From contig NZ_CANMDS010000002.1 of assembly GCF_947496725.1 (NCBI RefSeq), forward strand, positions 496,001 to 560,000: a stretch of DNA of 64,000 nt. Reading direction: 5' to 3'. A program made the translations under genes and the position numbers. Under the pieces are notes generated by a model. The model saw nothing but the letters and a program-made list of their open reading frames with translations. It was not told the DNA's origin and searched no databases. Shown piece by piece: positions 52,728-62,105 of the stretch (its first letter is position 1; each line of letters starts with the position of its first letter). Source of the stretch: an uncultured Dokdonia sp. GTDB taxonomy: Bacteria; Bacteroidota; Bacteroidia; Flavobacteriales; Flavobacteriaceae.

Positions 52728-53544
52728 CTACCTCCATAAACCGCTCCTCTTGTGCTTCTTTGCCTTCCCAGTTATTGTAGTCTGGCTTTACCATCTGTGT
52801 AATAAAGTTTCTCGCCTCGCTAGCAGAAGCAAATGTTTCTAGCTGGCTCAACACGCGGTTATAGTCAGACGTACTTCCGGCAAAGAGGTGTTTTATAAAA
52901 GAGAGTTTGTCATTAAGACCTATTTTAAGTCCTGTCTTTAAGCGATCATTAAGATTTTTAGGTTTTTCTTCTTCTTTGGGGGTCTCGGTAGTTGTTTCTT
53001 TTGGTTCAAATACAGGGGTTTGACCATACTCAGAGCCTATTGTAAAGCTATCATTTTTACCTACAGCAGGTTCTTGAGGGATGATGGAGTCTATCACCTT
53101 ATCAATATCTGCCGCCTCTGGTGCCATCTCGGGCCACATATCTTTAATTTTTTCTATAACTGGCTCGTGTACCGGTTCTTCATCATTGTATTCTGTTCCA
53201 TCAGGTCTGTGGTGATCTGTTGTTCCCTTTGCTTCTGCATAGCGTGCTTGATTTTCGGCAAGTATTTGCGCTGGAGTTTTTGCGGGCTCATTTTCTTCAG
53301 GTTGAGAAAACAGGTCTTGCTTTTTCGTATCATCCTGCTCTATAGTCTCAAGATTGTCTTCTACCTGTTTGAGACCTATAGTAGGCACACCCGTTTTTTC
53401 TAGCTTTTCTGCATAGGCTAGTACGGTTAATTTTTCGTGTAGTTCTCTAGAGGTAGCTGCCAGCTTAGCATAATCTGCTGTGTCGCGTAGTTGTAATATT
53501 TTGTGTGCTAGGCTTACAAGGTCTGCCTTGATGGATTTCTTCAT
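52708..53544 (-). CDS. Conserved hypothetical protein upstream of tdk
   Basis: 278-aa hypothetical: N-terminal helical region (MKKSIKADLVSLAHKILQLRDTADYAKLAATSRELHEKLTVLAYAEKLEKT, about 1-55), a long acidic Pro/Glu-rich linker (about 60-190), and a conserved-looking C-terminal helical part (NDRLKTGLKIGLNDKLSFIKHLFAGSTSDYNRVLSQLETFASASEARNFITQM). I recall such proteins beside tdk in Flavobacteriia. Start at the ATG at 53544. Function unknown. Confidence 0.8.
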   Translation of the reverse strand: MKKSIKADLVSLAHKILQLRDTADYAKLAATSRELHEKLTVLAYAEKLEKTGVPTIGLKQVEDNLETIEQDDTKKQDLFSQPEENEPAKTPAQILAENQARYAEAKGTTDHHRPDGTEYNDEEPVHEPVIEKIKDMWPEMAPEAADIDKVIDSIIPQEPAVGKNDSFTIGSEYGQTPVFEPKETTTETPKEEEKPKNLNDRLKTGLKIGLNDKLSFIKHLFAGSTSDYNRVLSQLETFASASEARNFITQMVKPDYNNWEGKEAQEERFMEVVESRYA

Positions 53545-53657
53545 AACTTTGAGATATGTGGAGTCGGTTTCGACGTAATTTTGATACATTTACCTACTCC
53601 TAATCAATGGGATTGTTAAAACGAAATTAAACTCGTTTTGGTGTAGAAAAGTACAAA

Positions 53658-54314
53658 ATGTTTCTCGAAAATACAGTAAATCATAAAGAGCAATTTGGCT
53701 GGATAGAAGTCATTTGTGGGTCGATGTTCTCTGGTAAAACGGAAGAACTCATCCGTAGGCTCAAGCGCGCGCAGTTTGCAAAACAAAAAGTAGAAATCTT
53801 CAAACCTGCGGTAGACGTGCGCTATGATGAAGAAATGGTAGTCTCTCACGACTCAAATGAGATACGATCTACACCTGTACCAGCAGCAGCAAATATTCCT
53901 ATTCTTGCAGATGATTGTGATGTGGTAGGTATAGATGAAGCACAGTTTTTTGACGATGAGATTGTAAAGGTTTGTAATGATCTTGCAAACCGAGGCATAA
54001 GAGTAATCGTTGCTGGACTTGATATGGATTTTAAAGGAAACCCCTTTGGGCCTATGCCTAACCTTATGGCAACAGCAGAGTATGTGACTAAGGTACACGC
54101 AGTTTGTACTCGCACAGGTAATCTAGCACAATACAGTTATAGAAAAGCACAGGGGCAAGATATTGTGATGCTGGGTGAGACAGAAGAGTATGAGCCGTTA
54201 TCTAGAGCTGCATATTATAAGGCAATGCTGCGTGACCGTCTCCGTACGATGGATGTAGATCAACCAGAAGAGATAACACCTTCTTCAAAAGAGGCTCCTC
54301 AAGACCCTAGCTAG
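53658..54314 (+). CDS. tdk: Thymidine kinase (type II) with incomplete zinc site
   Basis: Salvage enzyme that phosphorylates thymidine. The 218-aa protein has the P-loop [19 protein letters not shown] near 21-39, the Walker B DEAQFF near 93, and the base-binding [20 protein letters not shown]. The usual four-ligand zinc lasso is reduced: CTRT replaces CxxC, and SRAA replaces the second pair. alr begins at the base after its stop, so the two are cotranscribed. Confidence 0.94.
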   Translation: MFLENTVNHKEQFGWIEVICGSMFSGKTEELIRRLKRAQFAKQKVEIFKPAVDVRYDEEMVVSHDSNEIRSTPVPAAANIPILADDCDVVGIDEAQFFDDEIVKVCNDLANRGIRVIVAGLDMDFKGNPFGPMPNLMATAEYVTKVHAVCTRTGNLAQYSYRKAQGQDIVMLGETEEYEPLSRAAYYKAMLRDRLRTMDVDQPEEITPSSKEAPQDPS

Positions 54315-55415
54315 ATGGCTATAACACGTTTAGAAATAGATCTCAGTGCATTAAGACACAACTACGCATATATGCGCAGTAAAGTAACGCCAGGTGTAAA
54401 AATGATGGCCGTGGTAAAGGCATTTGCATATGGTAGCGATGCACAAGTGATTGCTCAAGAGTTAGAAAAACTCAAAGTAGATTACTTTGCGGTGGCATAC
54501 GTTTCAGAAGGTGTTGCGCTGAGAGATGCAGGAGTTACAACTCCTATTTTAGTACTGCACCCACAACCAGATAATTTTGAAACGCTGCTAGAGCGCTGTT
54601 TGGAGCCTAATATTTATAGCAGGAGAATGCTGGAAATGTTTTCCGCTTTCGCGAAAGCAAAAAAGCAAACCGCATATCCCATTCATCTTAAGTTTAATAC
54701 AGGTCTTAATAGGTTAGGGTTTACAGCAGAAGATGTACCTTGGATTGTCAAAAACGTACTCAAATCCGAGCATCTAAAGGTGAAATCCTTATTCTCACAC
54801 CTAGCGGCTAGTGAAGATCTTGATGAGCGCGACTTTACTTTACATCAAATTGCCCAGTTTGATGAAATAGCGCAAGAAATAAAGACCCAATTAGGTTATG
54901 CACCATTTATGCATATGACCAATACTTCTGGGATTATTAATTATCCCAGTGCTCACTATGATTGTGTGCGCACAGGTATAGGATTATACGGATATGGTAA
55001 TGCACCAGAAGAGACGGCAAACTTAAAACCAGTTGCTCGTCTTAAGTCTGTAATCTCACAAAAACATATTATCAACCCAGGTGATAGTGTAGGTTATAAC
55101 AGAGCCCTTGTGGCAAAAGAGAAGATGGTAACCGCTACAATACCTATAGGTCACGCAGATGGTATTTCTAGAGCCTACGGCAATGGCGTGGGTTACGTAA
55201 CAATTGCGGGAGAGAAAGCTCCTTTTGTTGGGAACGTCTGTATGGATATGATTATGGTAAACGTTACAAACATTGCCTGTAAGGAGGGAGATGATGTAGA
55301 GATTTTTGGAACACAAACAGGTGCAGATGCTTTAGCTCAAGAAGTGCAGTCTATCTCTTACGAATTACTTACAATGGTTGGTCAGCGTGTAAAACGTGTC
55401 GTTCTCCGAGACTAG
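54315..55415 (+). CDS. alr: Alanine racemase
   Basis: PLP enzyme interconverting L- and D-alanine for peptidoglycan. The 366-aa protein has the PLP lysine Lys35 in VVKAFAYGSD, FNTGLNRLGF, MHMTNTSGIINYPSAHYDCVRTGIGLYGY, the catalytic tyrosine in SVGYNRALVAKEKM, and GNVCMDMIMVNVT. The usual VKANAYGHG is changed to VKAFAYGSD. A palindrome copy encodes AFAKA at about residues 111-115, in a surface helix before the HLKFNTGLNRLG strand. Confidence 0.94.
   Translation: MAITRLEIDLSALRHNYAYMRSKVTPGVKMMAVVKAFAYGSDAQVIAQELEKLKVDYFAVAYVSEGVALRDAGVTTPILVLHPQPDNFETLLERCLEPNIYSRRMLEMFSAFAKAKKQTAYPIHLKFNTGLNRLGFTAEDVPWIVKNVLKSEHLKVKSLFSHLAASEDLDERDFTLHQIAQFDEIAQEIKTQLGYAPFMHMTNTSGIINYPSAHYDCVRTGIGLYGYGNAPEETANLKPVARLKSVISQKHIINPGDSVGYNRALVAKEKMVTATIPIGHADGISRAYGNGVGYVTIAGEKAPFVGNVCMDMIMVNVTNIACKEGDDVEIFGTQTGADALAQEVQSISYELLTMVGQRVKRVVLRD
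54645..54658. repeat. Palindrome copy 19 (coding, alr)
   Basis: Exact GCTTTCGCGAAAGC inside alr, encoding AFAKA. Confidence 0.97.
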
Positions 55416-55503
55416 TGTTTTTAACATCAAAAAAATTAACGTTTCTTTAGGCTTTACTTTTTTTGCTTACCTTGCTTAAAAATTAACCTTAAAACAAACT
55501 AAA

Positions 55504-55911
55504 ATGTTAAAAGAATTTAAGAATTTTATAATGACGGGTAACGTTGTTGAATTTGCTGTCGCAGTAATCTTAGCAGGAGCTATAGCACTTGTGATTAACG
55601 GATTTGTAGGAGATATAATGATGCCTATTATTGGTCACTTTGCAGGTGGTATTGACTTTGCAGATATGAAAGTGGTACTTGATGCAGCAGTTGTAGCAGC
55701 AGATGGAACGGTAACTTCACCAGAAAATGCAATTATGTATGGTAAGTGGATCAACGCAATCATAAACTTAATCATTGTAGGATTTGTATTATTTATGATG
55801 GTTAAAGCTTACAACAAAACTAAGAAGCCTGTTGTAGAAGAAGCTCCAGCAGATCCAGGACCATCTGAGATTGATTTATTAAAAGAGATCAGAGATTCTC
55901 TTAAGAAATAA
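55504..55911 (+). CDS. mscL: Large-conductance mechanosensitive channel MscL
   Basis: Emergency osmotic release channel in the inner membrane. The 135-aa protein has the N-terminal amphipathic helix MLKEFKNFIMTGNVVEFAV, the pore helix VAVILAGAIALVINGFVGDIMMPII, a periplasmic loop, a second helix WINAIINLIIVGFVLFMMVKAYN, and the cytoplasmic helix EIDLLKEIRDSLKK. Monocistronic with a strong terminator. Confidence 0.96.
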   Translation: MLKEFKNFIMTGNVVEFAVAVILAGAIALVINGFVGDIMMPIIGHFAGGIDFADMKVVLDAAVVAADGTVTSPENAIMYGKWINAIINLIIVGFVLFMMVKAYNKTKKPVVEEAPADPGPSEIDLLKEIRDSLKK

Positions 55912-55949
55912 TTACTCGTAGCAACCGCTACACTATTATATTCTAACTT

Positions 55950-55980
55950 AAACCACCTTGTTTATCTAACAAGGTGGTTT
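55950..55980 (+). terminator. Terminator after mscL
   Basis: 13-bp stem AAACCACCTTGTT/AACAAGGTGGTTT, loop TATCT, then T4. Confidence 0.93.
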
Positions 55981-56089
55981 TTTTATGCAATTAAAACAAA
56001 GTTTGATGTATTGTTATATATCTAACTAACTTTTAAGATTTCAACGGCTTATAAATCGTTAATGCGTGCTAACTTTGACGTTCTATAAA

Positions 56090-56103
56090 GTTTTCGCGAA
56101 AGC
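56090..56103. repeat. Palindrome variant 20 (intergenic, upstream of asd)
   Basis: GTTTTCGCGAAAGC, one base off in the left arm, 38 bases before the asd ATG. Confidence 0.9.
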
Positions 56104-56141
56104 GAAGCTCATTTTTAAAACAACCTCTTTAAAACGATACT

Positions 56142-57131
56142 ATGAAAGTAGCGGTAGTAGGAGCCACCGGGATGGTAGGCCAAGTGATGTTAAAAGTTCT
56201 TGCAGAACGTGATTTCCCAATTACAGAGTTAATACCTGTAGCCTCAGAGCGCTCTGTAGGTAAAAAGGTTACTTATAAAGACAAGGAGTACACGATTCAC
56301 TCTATGGAAGATGCCATTGCAGCAAAGCCACAAATAGCAATCTTCTCTGCTGGAGGAAACACCTCAAAGGAGTTTGCTCCTAAGTTTGCAGAGGTAGGCA
56401 CAACAGTAATAGATAACAGCTCTGCCTGGAGAATGGACCCTACAAAGAAGCTTGTAGTGCCAGAAATAAACGCAACCTCACTAACTAAAGAAGATAAGAT
56501 TATTGCAAACCCTAATTGCTCTACCATACAGATGGTGCTAGCAATGTCTCCTTTACATAGAGAGTACGGTATTAAGAGATTAGTCATATCTACTTATCAA
56601 TCTATTACTGGTACGGGAGTAAAAGCAGTAGAGCAACTAGAAAATGAATATGCGGGTGAAAAAGGTGAGATGGCATACCCATACCCTATACACCGCAACG
56701 CCATACCAGCGTGTGATGTTTTTGAAGAAAATGGATACACAAAGGAAGAACTTAAACTGGTAAACGAAACTCAAAAAATACTAGATGATCGCTCTATAGC
56801 TGTTACAGCTACCGCAGTACGTATTCCAGTAGTAGGAGGACATAGTGAATCTGTAAATGTAGAGCTGCGTGCGCCTTTTGAAGAGAAGGACATTCGTAAG
56901 GTTCTTAATGAAACTTCTGGAGTAACTGTACAAGACAACCCAGATACAAATACGTACCCTATGCCTATTTATGCAGAGGGTAAAAATGATGTTTTTGTAG
57001 GTCGTATACGTCGTGATTACTCACAAGAGAATACGGTAAATATGTGGATTGTGTCTGATAACCTTCGTAAGGGAGCAGCAACAAATGCAGTGCAAATAGG
57101 TGAGTACCTAGTAGCAAACGGACTAGTGTAA
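56142..57131 (+). CDS. asd: Aspartate-semialdehyde dehydrogenase
   Basis: Makes aspartate semialdehyde for lysine/DAP, threonine and methionine synthesis. The 329-aa protein has the NADP loop VVGATGMVGQVMLKVL, SAGGNTSKEFAP, the catalytic Cys126 in NPNCSTIQM, and the active-site His in RIPVVGGHSESVNVEL. Typical length. Strong terminator after the gene. Confidence 0.97.
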   Translation: MKVAVVGATGMVGQVMLKVLAERDFPITELIPVASERSVGKKVTYKDKEYTIHSMEDAIAAKPQIAIFSAGGNTSKEFAPKFAEVGTTVIDNSSAWRMDPTKKLVVPEINATSLTKEDKIIANPNCSTIQMVLAMSPLHREYGIKRLVISTYQSITGTGVKAVEQLENEYAGEKGEMAYPYPIHRNAIPACDVFEENGYTKEELKLVNETQKILDDRSIAVTATAVRIPVVGGHSESVNVELRAPFEEKDIRKVLNETSGVTVQDNPDTNTYPMPIYAEGKNDVFVGRIRRDYSQENTVNMWIVSDNLRKGAATNAVQIGEYLVANGLV

Positions 57132-57155
57132 ATCCAGCTTTAACATATCTTAGTG

Positions 57156-57190
57156 TATAAAAAGTCCCTCATCGCGAGGGACTTTTTATA
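57156..57190 (+). terminator. Terminator after asd
   Basis: 15-bp perfect stem TATAAAAAGTCCCTC/GAGGGACTTTTTATA with a 5-base loop. Confidence 0.92.
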
Positions 57191-57194
57191 TTTG
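57187..57194 (+). promoter_or_regulatory. Putative -7 box of the CAT-like gene
   Basis: Perfect TATATTTG overlapping the last bases of the asd terminator, 18 bases before the TTG start. Confidence 0.45.
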
Positions 57195-57212
57195 TGATAA
57201 ATACCTCAAGCA

Positions 57213-57845
57213 TTGAAAAAAATAGACATCACCACCTGGAAACGTAAGAAGCATTTTGAGTTTTTCTCACAATTTGAAGAGCCTTACTTTGGGATCACCT
57301 GGCAAGTAGATATGACACTTGCAAAGCAACGAGCAAAAGAGCAGGGTATCTCACTTTTTGTGTACTACCTGCATAAATCTCTTGAGGCGGCTATGGCTAT
57401 AGAAAACTTTAGATACCGCATTAGACCTAATGGAGAGGTGGTCTTGCTAGATACTATAAGCGCGAGCGCTACGCTTATGAGAGACAATGAGACGTTTGGG
57501 TTTAGTTACATTCCTTACGATGCAGATATGACGGTTTTTACAAAATCTGTAGAGCGTGAGGTGGAGCGTGTAAAGGAGTCAGATGAGCTTTTTCCGCCTA
57601 TTAATACAGATGATGTGATGCATTGCTCTGCCATACCTTGGATGGATTTTACAGCAATCACACATTCAAGACTCTTTAAAGCAAAAGACAGTGTTCCAAA
57701 AATTTCTTACGGCCAGATTACTCAGAAGGAGCCAGGAGTTTACACTATGCCTGTTGCCTTGTACGTACACCACGGTCTTATAGATGGTTTGCATCTCTCT
57801 AGGTATAAGATCAAATTTCAAGAGCTGCTAGACGGTAAAGAGTAG
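57213..57845 (+). CDS. Chloramphenicol acetyltransferase-like protein
   Basis: 210-aa CoA-dependent acyltransferase of the CAT fold. It starts KKIDITTWKRKKHFEFFSQFEEPYFGITWQVDM and ends with the active-site block YVHHGLIDGLHL, in which His187 and Asp191 correspond to the catalytic His and Asp of CAT enzymes. The start codon is TTG at 57213. Chromosomal position among housekeeping genes and neighbour-like base composition suggest a resident gene; it may acetylate chloramphenicol or something else. Confidence 0.87.
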   Translation: MKKIDITTWKRKKHFEFFSQFEEPYFGITWQVDMTLAKQRAKEQGISLFVYYLHKSLEAAMAIENFRYRIRPNGEVVLLDTISASATLMRDNETFGFSYIPYDADMTVFTKSVEREVERVKESDELFPPINTDDVMHCSAIPWMDFTAITHSRLFKAKDSVPKISYGQITQKEPGVYTMPVALYVHHGLIDGLHLSRYKIKFQELLDGKE

Positions 57846-57904
57846 GTCTTGTAATTAAGTGCTGCTCACTTCGTCTAAGGTTAGGAACAATAAAACCAAC
57901 CATA

Positions 57905-58279
57905 ATGAAATTAGCACACACAATTATAAGAATAGGCCTAGGACTTATGTTACTTGTCTTTGGTCTCAATAAATTTTTCTGGTTTATGCCAGATTTTGAA
58001 TTTGGTGATAACGTAGGCGCAGCAAATCTTTTTCAGGCATTTACAGATAGTGGTTATATGTGGCCACTTGTGGGAGGACTTGAGGCGATTATCGGAGTAC
58101 TATTTATTACTAAAAAAGCATTTCCTGCGGCATTACTAGCACTTATACCTATTTCGGTAAATATTGTGCTCTTTCACGCAGTGCTTGATCCGCCTAATAT
58201 TGCGCCAGCTTTACTAGTTGCTATCCTCAATGGTTACTTCATTTATCGCAACTGGTCTTATTACAAGGATTTAGTGTAG
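57905..58279 (+). CDS. DoxX-family membrane protein
   Basis: 124-aa protein with four membrane helices (ITIIRIGLGLMLLVFGLNKFFWFMP-like start; VGGLEAIIGVLFITKKAFPAALLALIPISVNIVLFHAVLD). The FGLNKFFWFMPD motif marks DoxX-like proteins. Function unknown. It lies 59 bases after the CAT-like gene and is followed by a terminator. Confidence 0.85.
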   Translation: MKLAHTIIRIGLGLMLLVFGLNKFFWFMPDFEFGDNVGAANLFQAFTDSGYMWPLVGGLEAIIGVLFITKKAFPAALLALIPISVNIVLFHAVLDPPNIAPALLVAILNGYFIYRNWSYYKDLV

Positions 58280-58304
58280 GTCGTGCGCACCATAACATAT
58301 TTAT

Positions 58305-58324
58305 ACCCACTTATTTGAGTGGGT
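58305..58324 (+). terminator. Terminator after the DoxX gene
   Basis: ACCCACT/AGTGGGT stem, loop of about 6 bases, then T7; immediately followed by a palindrome copy. Confidence 0.82.
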
Positions 58325-58332
58325 TTTTTTAT

Positions 58333-58346
58333 GCTTTCGCGAAAGC
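58333..58346. repeat. Palindrome copy 21 (intergenic, upstream of prolyl oligopeptidase)
   Basis: Exact GCTTTCGCGAAAGC covering the -33 position of the next gene. Confidence 0.97.
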
Positions 58347-58358
58347 GTAATAACTCGT

Positions 58359-58366
58359 ATCTTGAA
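58359..58366 (+). promoter_or_regulatory. Putative -7 box of the prolyl oligopeptidase gene
   Basis: TATCTTGA, 24 bases before the ATG and 12 bases after the palindrome. Weak match. Confidence 0.35.
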
Positions 58367-58390
58367 TCTCCATTCAAACACCCACACGTT

Positions 58391-60559
58391 ATGAAAAAAC
58401 TAGTTCTATTTGCACTGGCTACAACCGCAATAATAAGCTGTAATCAAGACGCCGAAAAACAATCAACATCGATGGCTGTAACTTATACTGAAACAAAAAA
58501 AGTAGATACGGTAGACACCTATTTTGGCACAGAAGTGCAAGATCCTTATCGCTGGCTAGAAGACGATCGCAGTGAGGAAACAATGGACTGGGTAAAGCGT
58601 GAAAACAACACTACGCAAGACTACCTCAAGAATATTCCTTTTAGAGCAGAGCTTAAAGATAGACTCGCTACTTTATGGAACTATGAGAAAGTAGGTTCAC
58701 CTTTTAAAGAAGGTGATTATACGTACTTCTATAAAAACGACGGACTCCAAAATCAATATGTAATTTACCGCTACAAAACAGGTGAAGATCCTAGTACAGC
58801 TACGGTATTTCTAGATCCAAACACCTTTGCCGAAGATGGTACTATTTCCTTAGGAGGAGCAAGCTTCTCTGAAGATGGATCTATTCTTGCTTATGCCATT
58901 TCTGAGGGAGGAAGTGACTGGCGCAAGATTCTGGTAATGGATACTGAGAAAAAAGAAATTGTAGAAGATACCCTAGTAGATGTAAAATTCTCAGGAATGT
59001 CTTGGTATAAAAATGAAGGTTTTTATTACTCTAGTTATGATAAGCCTAAGGGCAGCGAACTATCGGCAAAAACAGATCAGCATAAATTATACTATCATAA
59101 ATTAGGTACAGCACAGTCTACAGATAAGCTCATCTTTGGCGGGACAGCTGCAGAGAAACACCGTTATGTAGGTGGAAGTGTGACAAAGGATAACCGCTAC
59201 CTGCTTGTGAGCGCTCGTAGCTCTACCTCTGGAGGAAAGTTATTTATGAAAGATCTTACTAAGTCAGGTAGTGACTTTGTAATCATACTTGGTCACGAAG
59301 ATTCTGATAGCTACGTGATGGAAAACGTAGGAAGCAAGCTTTTTATAGCAACTAATCTTGATGCGCCCAATATGCGTGTTGTAACGGTAGAAGCATCTAA
59401 CCCTACACCAGAAAACTGGGTAGATTTTATACCAGAAACAGAAAATGTATTGAGCCCAAGTACTGGAGGAGGATCATTTTTTGCACGTTATATGGTAGAT
59501 GCAGTTTCAAAGGTAAAACAGTATGACTACAGCGGTAAGCTAGTGCGCGATGTAGAATTACCAGGAGTAGGAAGCGTAGGAGGTTTTGGCGCAGAAAAAG
59601 ACGAAAAAGAATTGTACTATAGTTTTTCAAACTATAAAACGCCAGGGAGCATTTATAAATACGACATCGCATCTGGTACCTCAGAATTATTTATCAAGCC
59701 AGATATAGATTTTGACCCAGAAGCTTACGAGAGCAAGCAGGTGTTTTATAACTCAAAAGATGGTACTAAAGTGCCTATGATTATCACATATAAAAAGGGA
59801 ACTGAGCTCAATGGCAAGAACCCTACTATTTTATATGCTTACGGAGGTTTTAATGTAAGTCTTACACCTAGCTTTAGCATTGCAAATGCTGTGTGGATGG
59901 AGCAAGGTGGAGTGTATGCAGTGCCTAACTTAAGAGGTGGTGGTGAATATGGTAAAAAATGGCACGATGCAGGAACTAAAATGCAAAAGCAAAATGTCTT
60001 TGATGATTTTATTGCAGCCGCAGAGTATCTTATTGATAACAAATACACCTCAAAAAAGTACTTAGCAATACGCGGTGGTTCTAACGGAGGTTTACTTGTA
60101 GGAGCAACAATGACACAACGTCCAGATCTTATGCAAGTAGCATTACCAGCAGTAGGTGTAATGGATATGTTACGTTACCACACCTTTACAGCAGGTGCAG
60201 GATGGGCATATGATTATGGTACAGCAGAGGATAGTAAAGAAATGTTTGAATATCTTAAAGGGTATTCTCCAGTACACAATGTAAAAGCGGGAACGTCATA
60301 CCCTGCAACAATGGTTACTACGGGAGATCACGATGATCGTGTAGTACCTGCTCACTCATTTAAATTTGCTGCAGAGCTTCAAGAAAAGCAAGCAGGAGAT
60401 GCCCCAGTACTTATACGTATTGAGACAGACGCTGGTCACGGTGCTGGTACGCCAGTAGCAAAAACTATTGAGCAGTATGCAGATATCTTTGGGTTCACAT
60501 TATATAATATGGGCTACGAGGTACTACCAGAAAAGGTAGGCAACGTGATGAAAAAGTAA
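58391..60559 (+). CDS. Prolyl oligopeptidase (S9A) lipoprotein
   Basis: 722-aa serine peptidase cutting short peptides after proline. Lipoprotein signal [17 protein letters not shown]; beta-propeller domain (about 75-430); alpha/beta hydrolase domain with [16 protein letters not shown], the nucleophile Ser564 in [26 protein letters not shown] with the catalytic Asp, and His683 in [10 protein letters not shown] start at the ATG at 58391; the in-frame ATG at 58319 would read through the palindrome and delay the signal. Probably surface or periplasmic. Confidence 0.95.
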   Translation: MKKLVLFALATTAIISCNQDAEKQSTSMAVTYTETKKVDTVDTYFGTEVQDPYRWLEDDRSEETMDWVKRENNTTQDYLKNIPFRAELKDRLATLWNYEKVGSPFKEGDYTYFYKNDGLQNQYVIYRYKTGEDPSTATVFLDPNTFAEDGTISLGGASFSEDGSILAYAISEGGSDWRKILVMDTEKKEIVEDTLVDVKFSGMSWYKNEGFYYSSYDKPKGSELSAKTDQHKLYYHKLGTAQSTDKLIFGGTAAEKHRYVGGSVTKDNRYLLVSARSSTSGGKLFMKDLTKSGSDFVIILGHEDSDSYVMENVGSKLFIATNLDAPNMRVVTVEASNPTPENWVDFIPETENVLSPSTGGGSFFARYMVDAVSKVKQYDYSGKLVRDVELPGVGSVGGFGAEKDEKELYYSFSNYKTPGSIYKYDIASGTSELFIKPDIDFDPEAYESKQVFYNSKDGTKVPMIITYKKGTELNGKNPTILYAYGGFNVSLTPSFSIANAVWMEQGGVYAVPNLRGGGEYGKKWHDAGTKMQKQNVFDDFIAAAEYLIDNKYTSKKYLAIRGGSNGGLLVGATMTQRPDLMQVALPAVGVMDMLRYHTFTAGAGWAYDYGTAEDSKEMFEYLKGYSPVHNVKAGTSYPATMVTTGDHDDRVVPAHSFKFAAELQEKQAGDAPVLIRIETDAGHGAGTPVAKTIEQYADIFGFTLYNMGYEVLPEKVGNVMKK

Positions 60560-60586
60560 CTAGCATAATTAAGACATAAAATACAG

Positions 60587-61588
60587 ATGATGAGTAAACC
60601 CACATTTGGAGTTATAGGAGGAGGAAGCTGGGCGACCGCTATTGTAAAAATGCTATGTGAAAACCTAGAGACTGTAGGCTGGTATATGCGCAGTAACTAC
60701 GCACTTGAGCACATCAAACGCGAAGAGCATAACCCAAGTTACCTAAGCTCTGTAGAGTTTAAGCCAGAACAACTTAAGTTAAGTAATGATATAAACGAGA
60801 TTGTTGCTTATGCAGATGTAGTCATCTTTGCAGTGCCATCTGCTTTTATAGGCGGTGAGCTAGCAAAGCTCACGGCTTCTTTAGAAAATAAACTCATTAT
60901 TTCTGCTATAAAAGGTATAATGCCAGAGAGTGGTAAGCTGGTGGGTGATCACTTTCACAATGTATATAACATACCTTTTGAAAATATAGGCGTTATTGCT
61001 GGCCCTTGTCACGCAGAGGAGGTGGCGCTTGAGCGCTTGTCATATCTTACAATAGCTTGTGCAGATAAAGAAAATGCAAAGCTGGTGGCAAAAAACCTAT
61101 CTAGTGATTATATAAAATGTACCACTAGTGATGACATTATCGGGATTGAGTATGCTGCTACGCTCAAAAATATTTATGCCATCGCGGCTGGTATTGCACA
61201 CGGATTAGGCTACGGAGATAACTTTCAAGCGTTGTTAATGAGTAACGCTATACGTGAGATTAAACGTTATGTAAAACGTGCTCATAAGATGAAGAGAGAC
61301 ATTAATGGCTCTGCTTATTTAGGAGATTTATTAGTGACGGGTTATTCTGTCTTTAGCCGTAACAGAATGTTCGGTAATATGATAGGGAAGGGCTACACGG
61401 TAAAAAGCGCACAGATGGAAATGTCTATGATAGCCGAAGGCTATTATGCAGCAAAAAGTGCTTTAGAACTTAATGAGTCTCGCGAAAAACAAGCTAAAAT
61501 TCCAATTATCGAGGCCGTGCATTGTATTCTCTATAAAGGAAAAGACCCTAAGAAGGTATTTAAAAAGCTTACAGAGAAGCTTAATTAA
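60587..61588 (+). CDS. gpsA: Glycerol-3-phosphate dehydrogenase [NAD(P)+]
   Basis: Makes sn-glycerol 3-phosphate for phospholipid synthesis. The 333-aa protein has the loop GVIGGGSWATAIVKML, ISAIKGIMPESGKLVGDHF, IAGPCHAEEVAL, the catalytic Lys in EYAATLKNIYAIAAGIAHGLGYGDN, and RNRMFGNMIGKGY. The ATG at 60590 is an alternative start one codon in. A palindrome copy follows its stop by 13 bases. Confidence 0.95.
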   Translation: MMSKPTFGVIGGGSWATAIVKMLCENLETVGWYMRSNYALEHIKREEHNPSYLSSVEFKPEQLKLSNDINEIVAYADVVIFAVPSAFIGGELAKLTASLENKLIISAIKGIMPESGKLVGDHFHNVYNIPFENIGVIAGPCHAEEVALERLSYLTIACADKENAKLVAKNLSSDYIKCTTSDDIIGIEYAATLKNIYAIAAGIAHGLGYGDNFQALLMSNAIREIKRYVKRAHKMKRDINGSAYLGDLLVTGYSVFSRNRMFGNMIGKGYTVKSAQMEMSMIAEGYYAAKSALELNESREKQAKIPIIEAVHCILYKGKDPKKVFKKLTEKLN

Positions 61589-61601
61589 GTTGTGGTGTTA
61601 C

Positions 61602-61615
61602 GCTTTCGCGAAAGC
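61602..61615. repeat. Palindrome copy 22 (convergent gap)
   Basis: Exact GCTTTCGCGAAAGC followed by ATAAAAAG, between the ends of gpsA and the minus-strand hypothetical gene. Confidence 0.97.
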
Positions 61616-61623
61616 ATAAAAAG

Positions 61624-62019
61624 TTACACTGCTAGTACACCATCTTTATCCATTACAGGAAGCGCTACGGCGCTTTCTGCTTTTATGGTATGTGCAGGAA
61701 ACTCAAAACGCTTCTCATACATCTTGTTATCTAGAAAATATGTAACCGAATAGAAGTTATCAAGCTTAAAGATATCTTCTTGCATAAACTCAATCTTTGC
61801 AAACCCCTTTGCTGGTAGCACTTTTATGGTGTGACGCGTGTGCGTGGTCATTTGCTTATCATTATAGCCTTGTACGGTAAGAAGTACCATCTCGAGTGGT
61901 GCTAGGCCATCGTTTATGATATATGCATTCCAGTCTAGTGTTTTAAACTCCTCGTGCATTTCTTGCACAGCAGCGATATAAACGTCTTTTACTTCTGGTA
62001 TGATAATGTCTTTGCGCAT
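61624..62019 (-). CDS. Conserved hypothetical protein
   Basis: 131-aa soluble protein, mostly beta strands: MRKDIIIPEVKDVYIAAVQE, WNAYIINDGLAPLEMVLLTVQGYND, FYSVTYFLDNKMYEKRFEF and the ending ALPVMDKDGVLAV. I recall homologues next to pheS or elsewhere in Flavobacteriia, but no function. An immunoglobulin-like or C2-like fold is plausible. Same strand as pheS, 86 bases downstream of it. Confidence 0.75.
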   Translation of the reverse strand: MRKDIIIPEVKDVYIAAVQEMHEEFKTLDWNAYIINDGLAPLEMVLLTVQGYNDKQMTTHTRHTIKVLPAKGFAKIEFMQEDIFKLDNFYSVTYFLDNKMYEKRFEFPAHTIKAESAVALPVMDKDGVLAV

Positions 62020-62074
62020 AGCTCTAATCTGGTCAAGCGCAGTAAAGACCTATTTAATAAAGAAATGATGTTTC

Positions 62075-62088
62075 CCACGACTGCGCTC
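62075..62088. repeat. Possible remnant of a dispersed Bacteroidota repeat
   Basis: The string CACGACTGCGCTCG in the short gap between pheS and the hypothetical gene resembles dispersed intergenic motifs (TTCGACTGCGCTCGA-like) that I remember from other Flavobacteriia. Only one copy is present here, so this is weak. Confidence 0.25.
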
Positions 62089-62105
62089 GAGGGGATAGTA
62101 TGACT

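Noticed and set aside
58319-58390. Upstream in-frame ATG for the prolyl oligopeptidase
   Set aside because: It starts inside the terminator of the previous gene and would push the lipoprotein signal inward.
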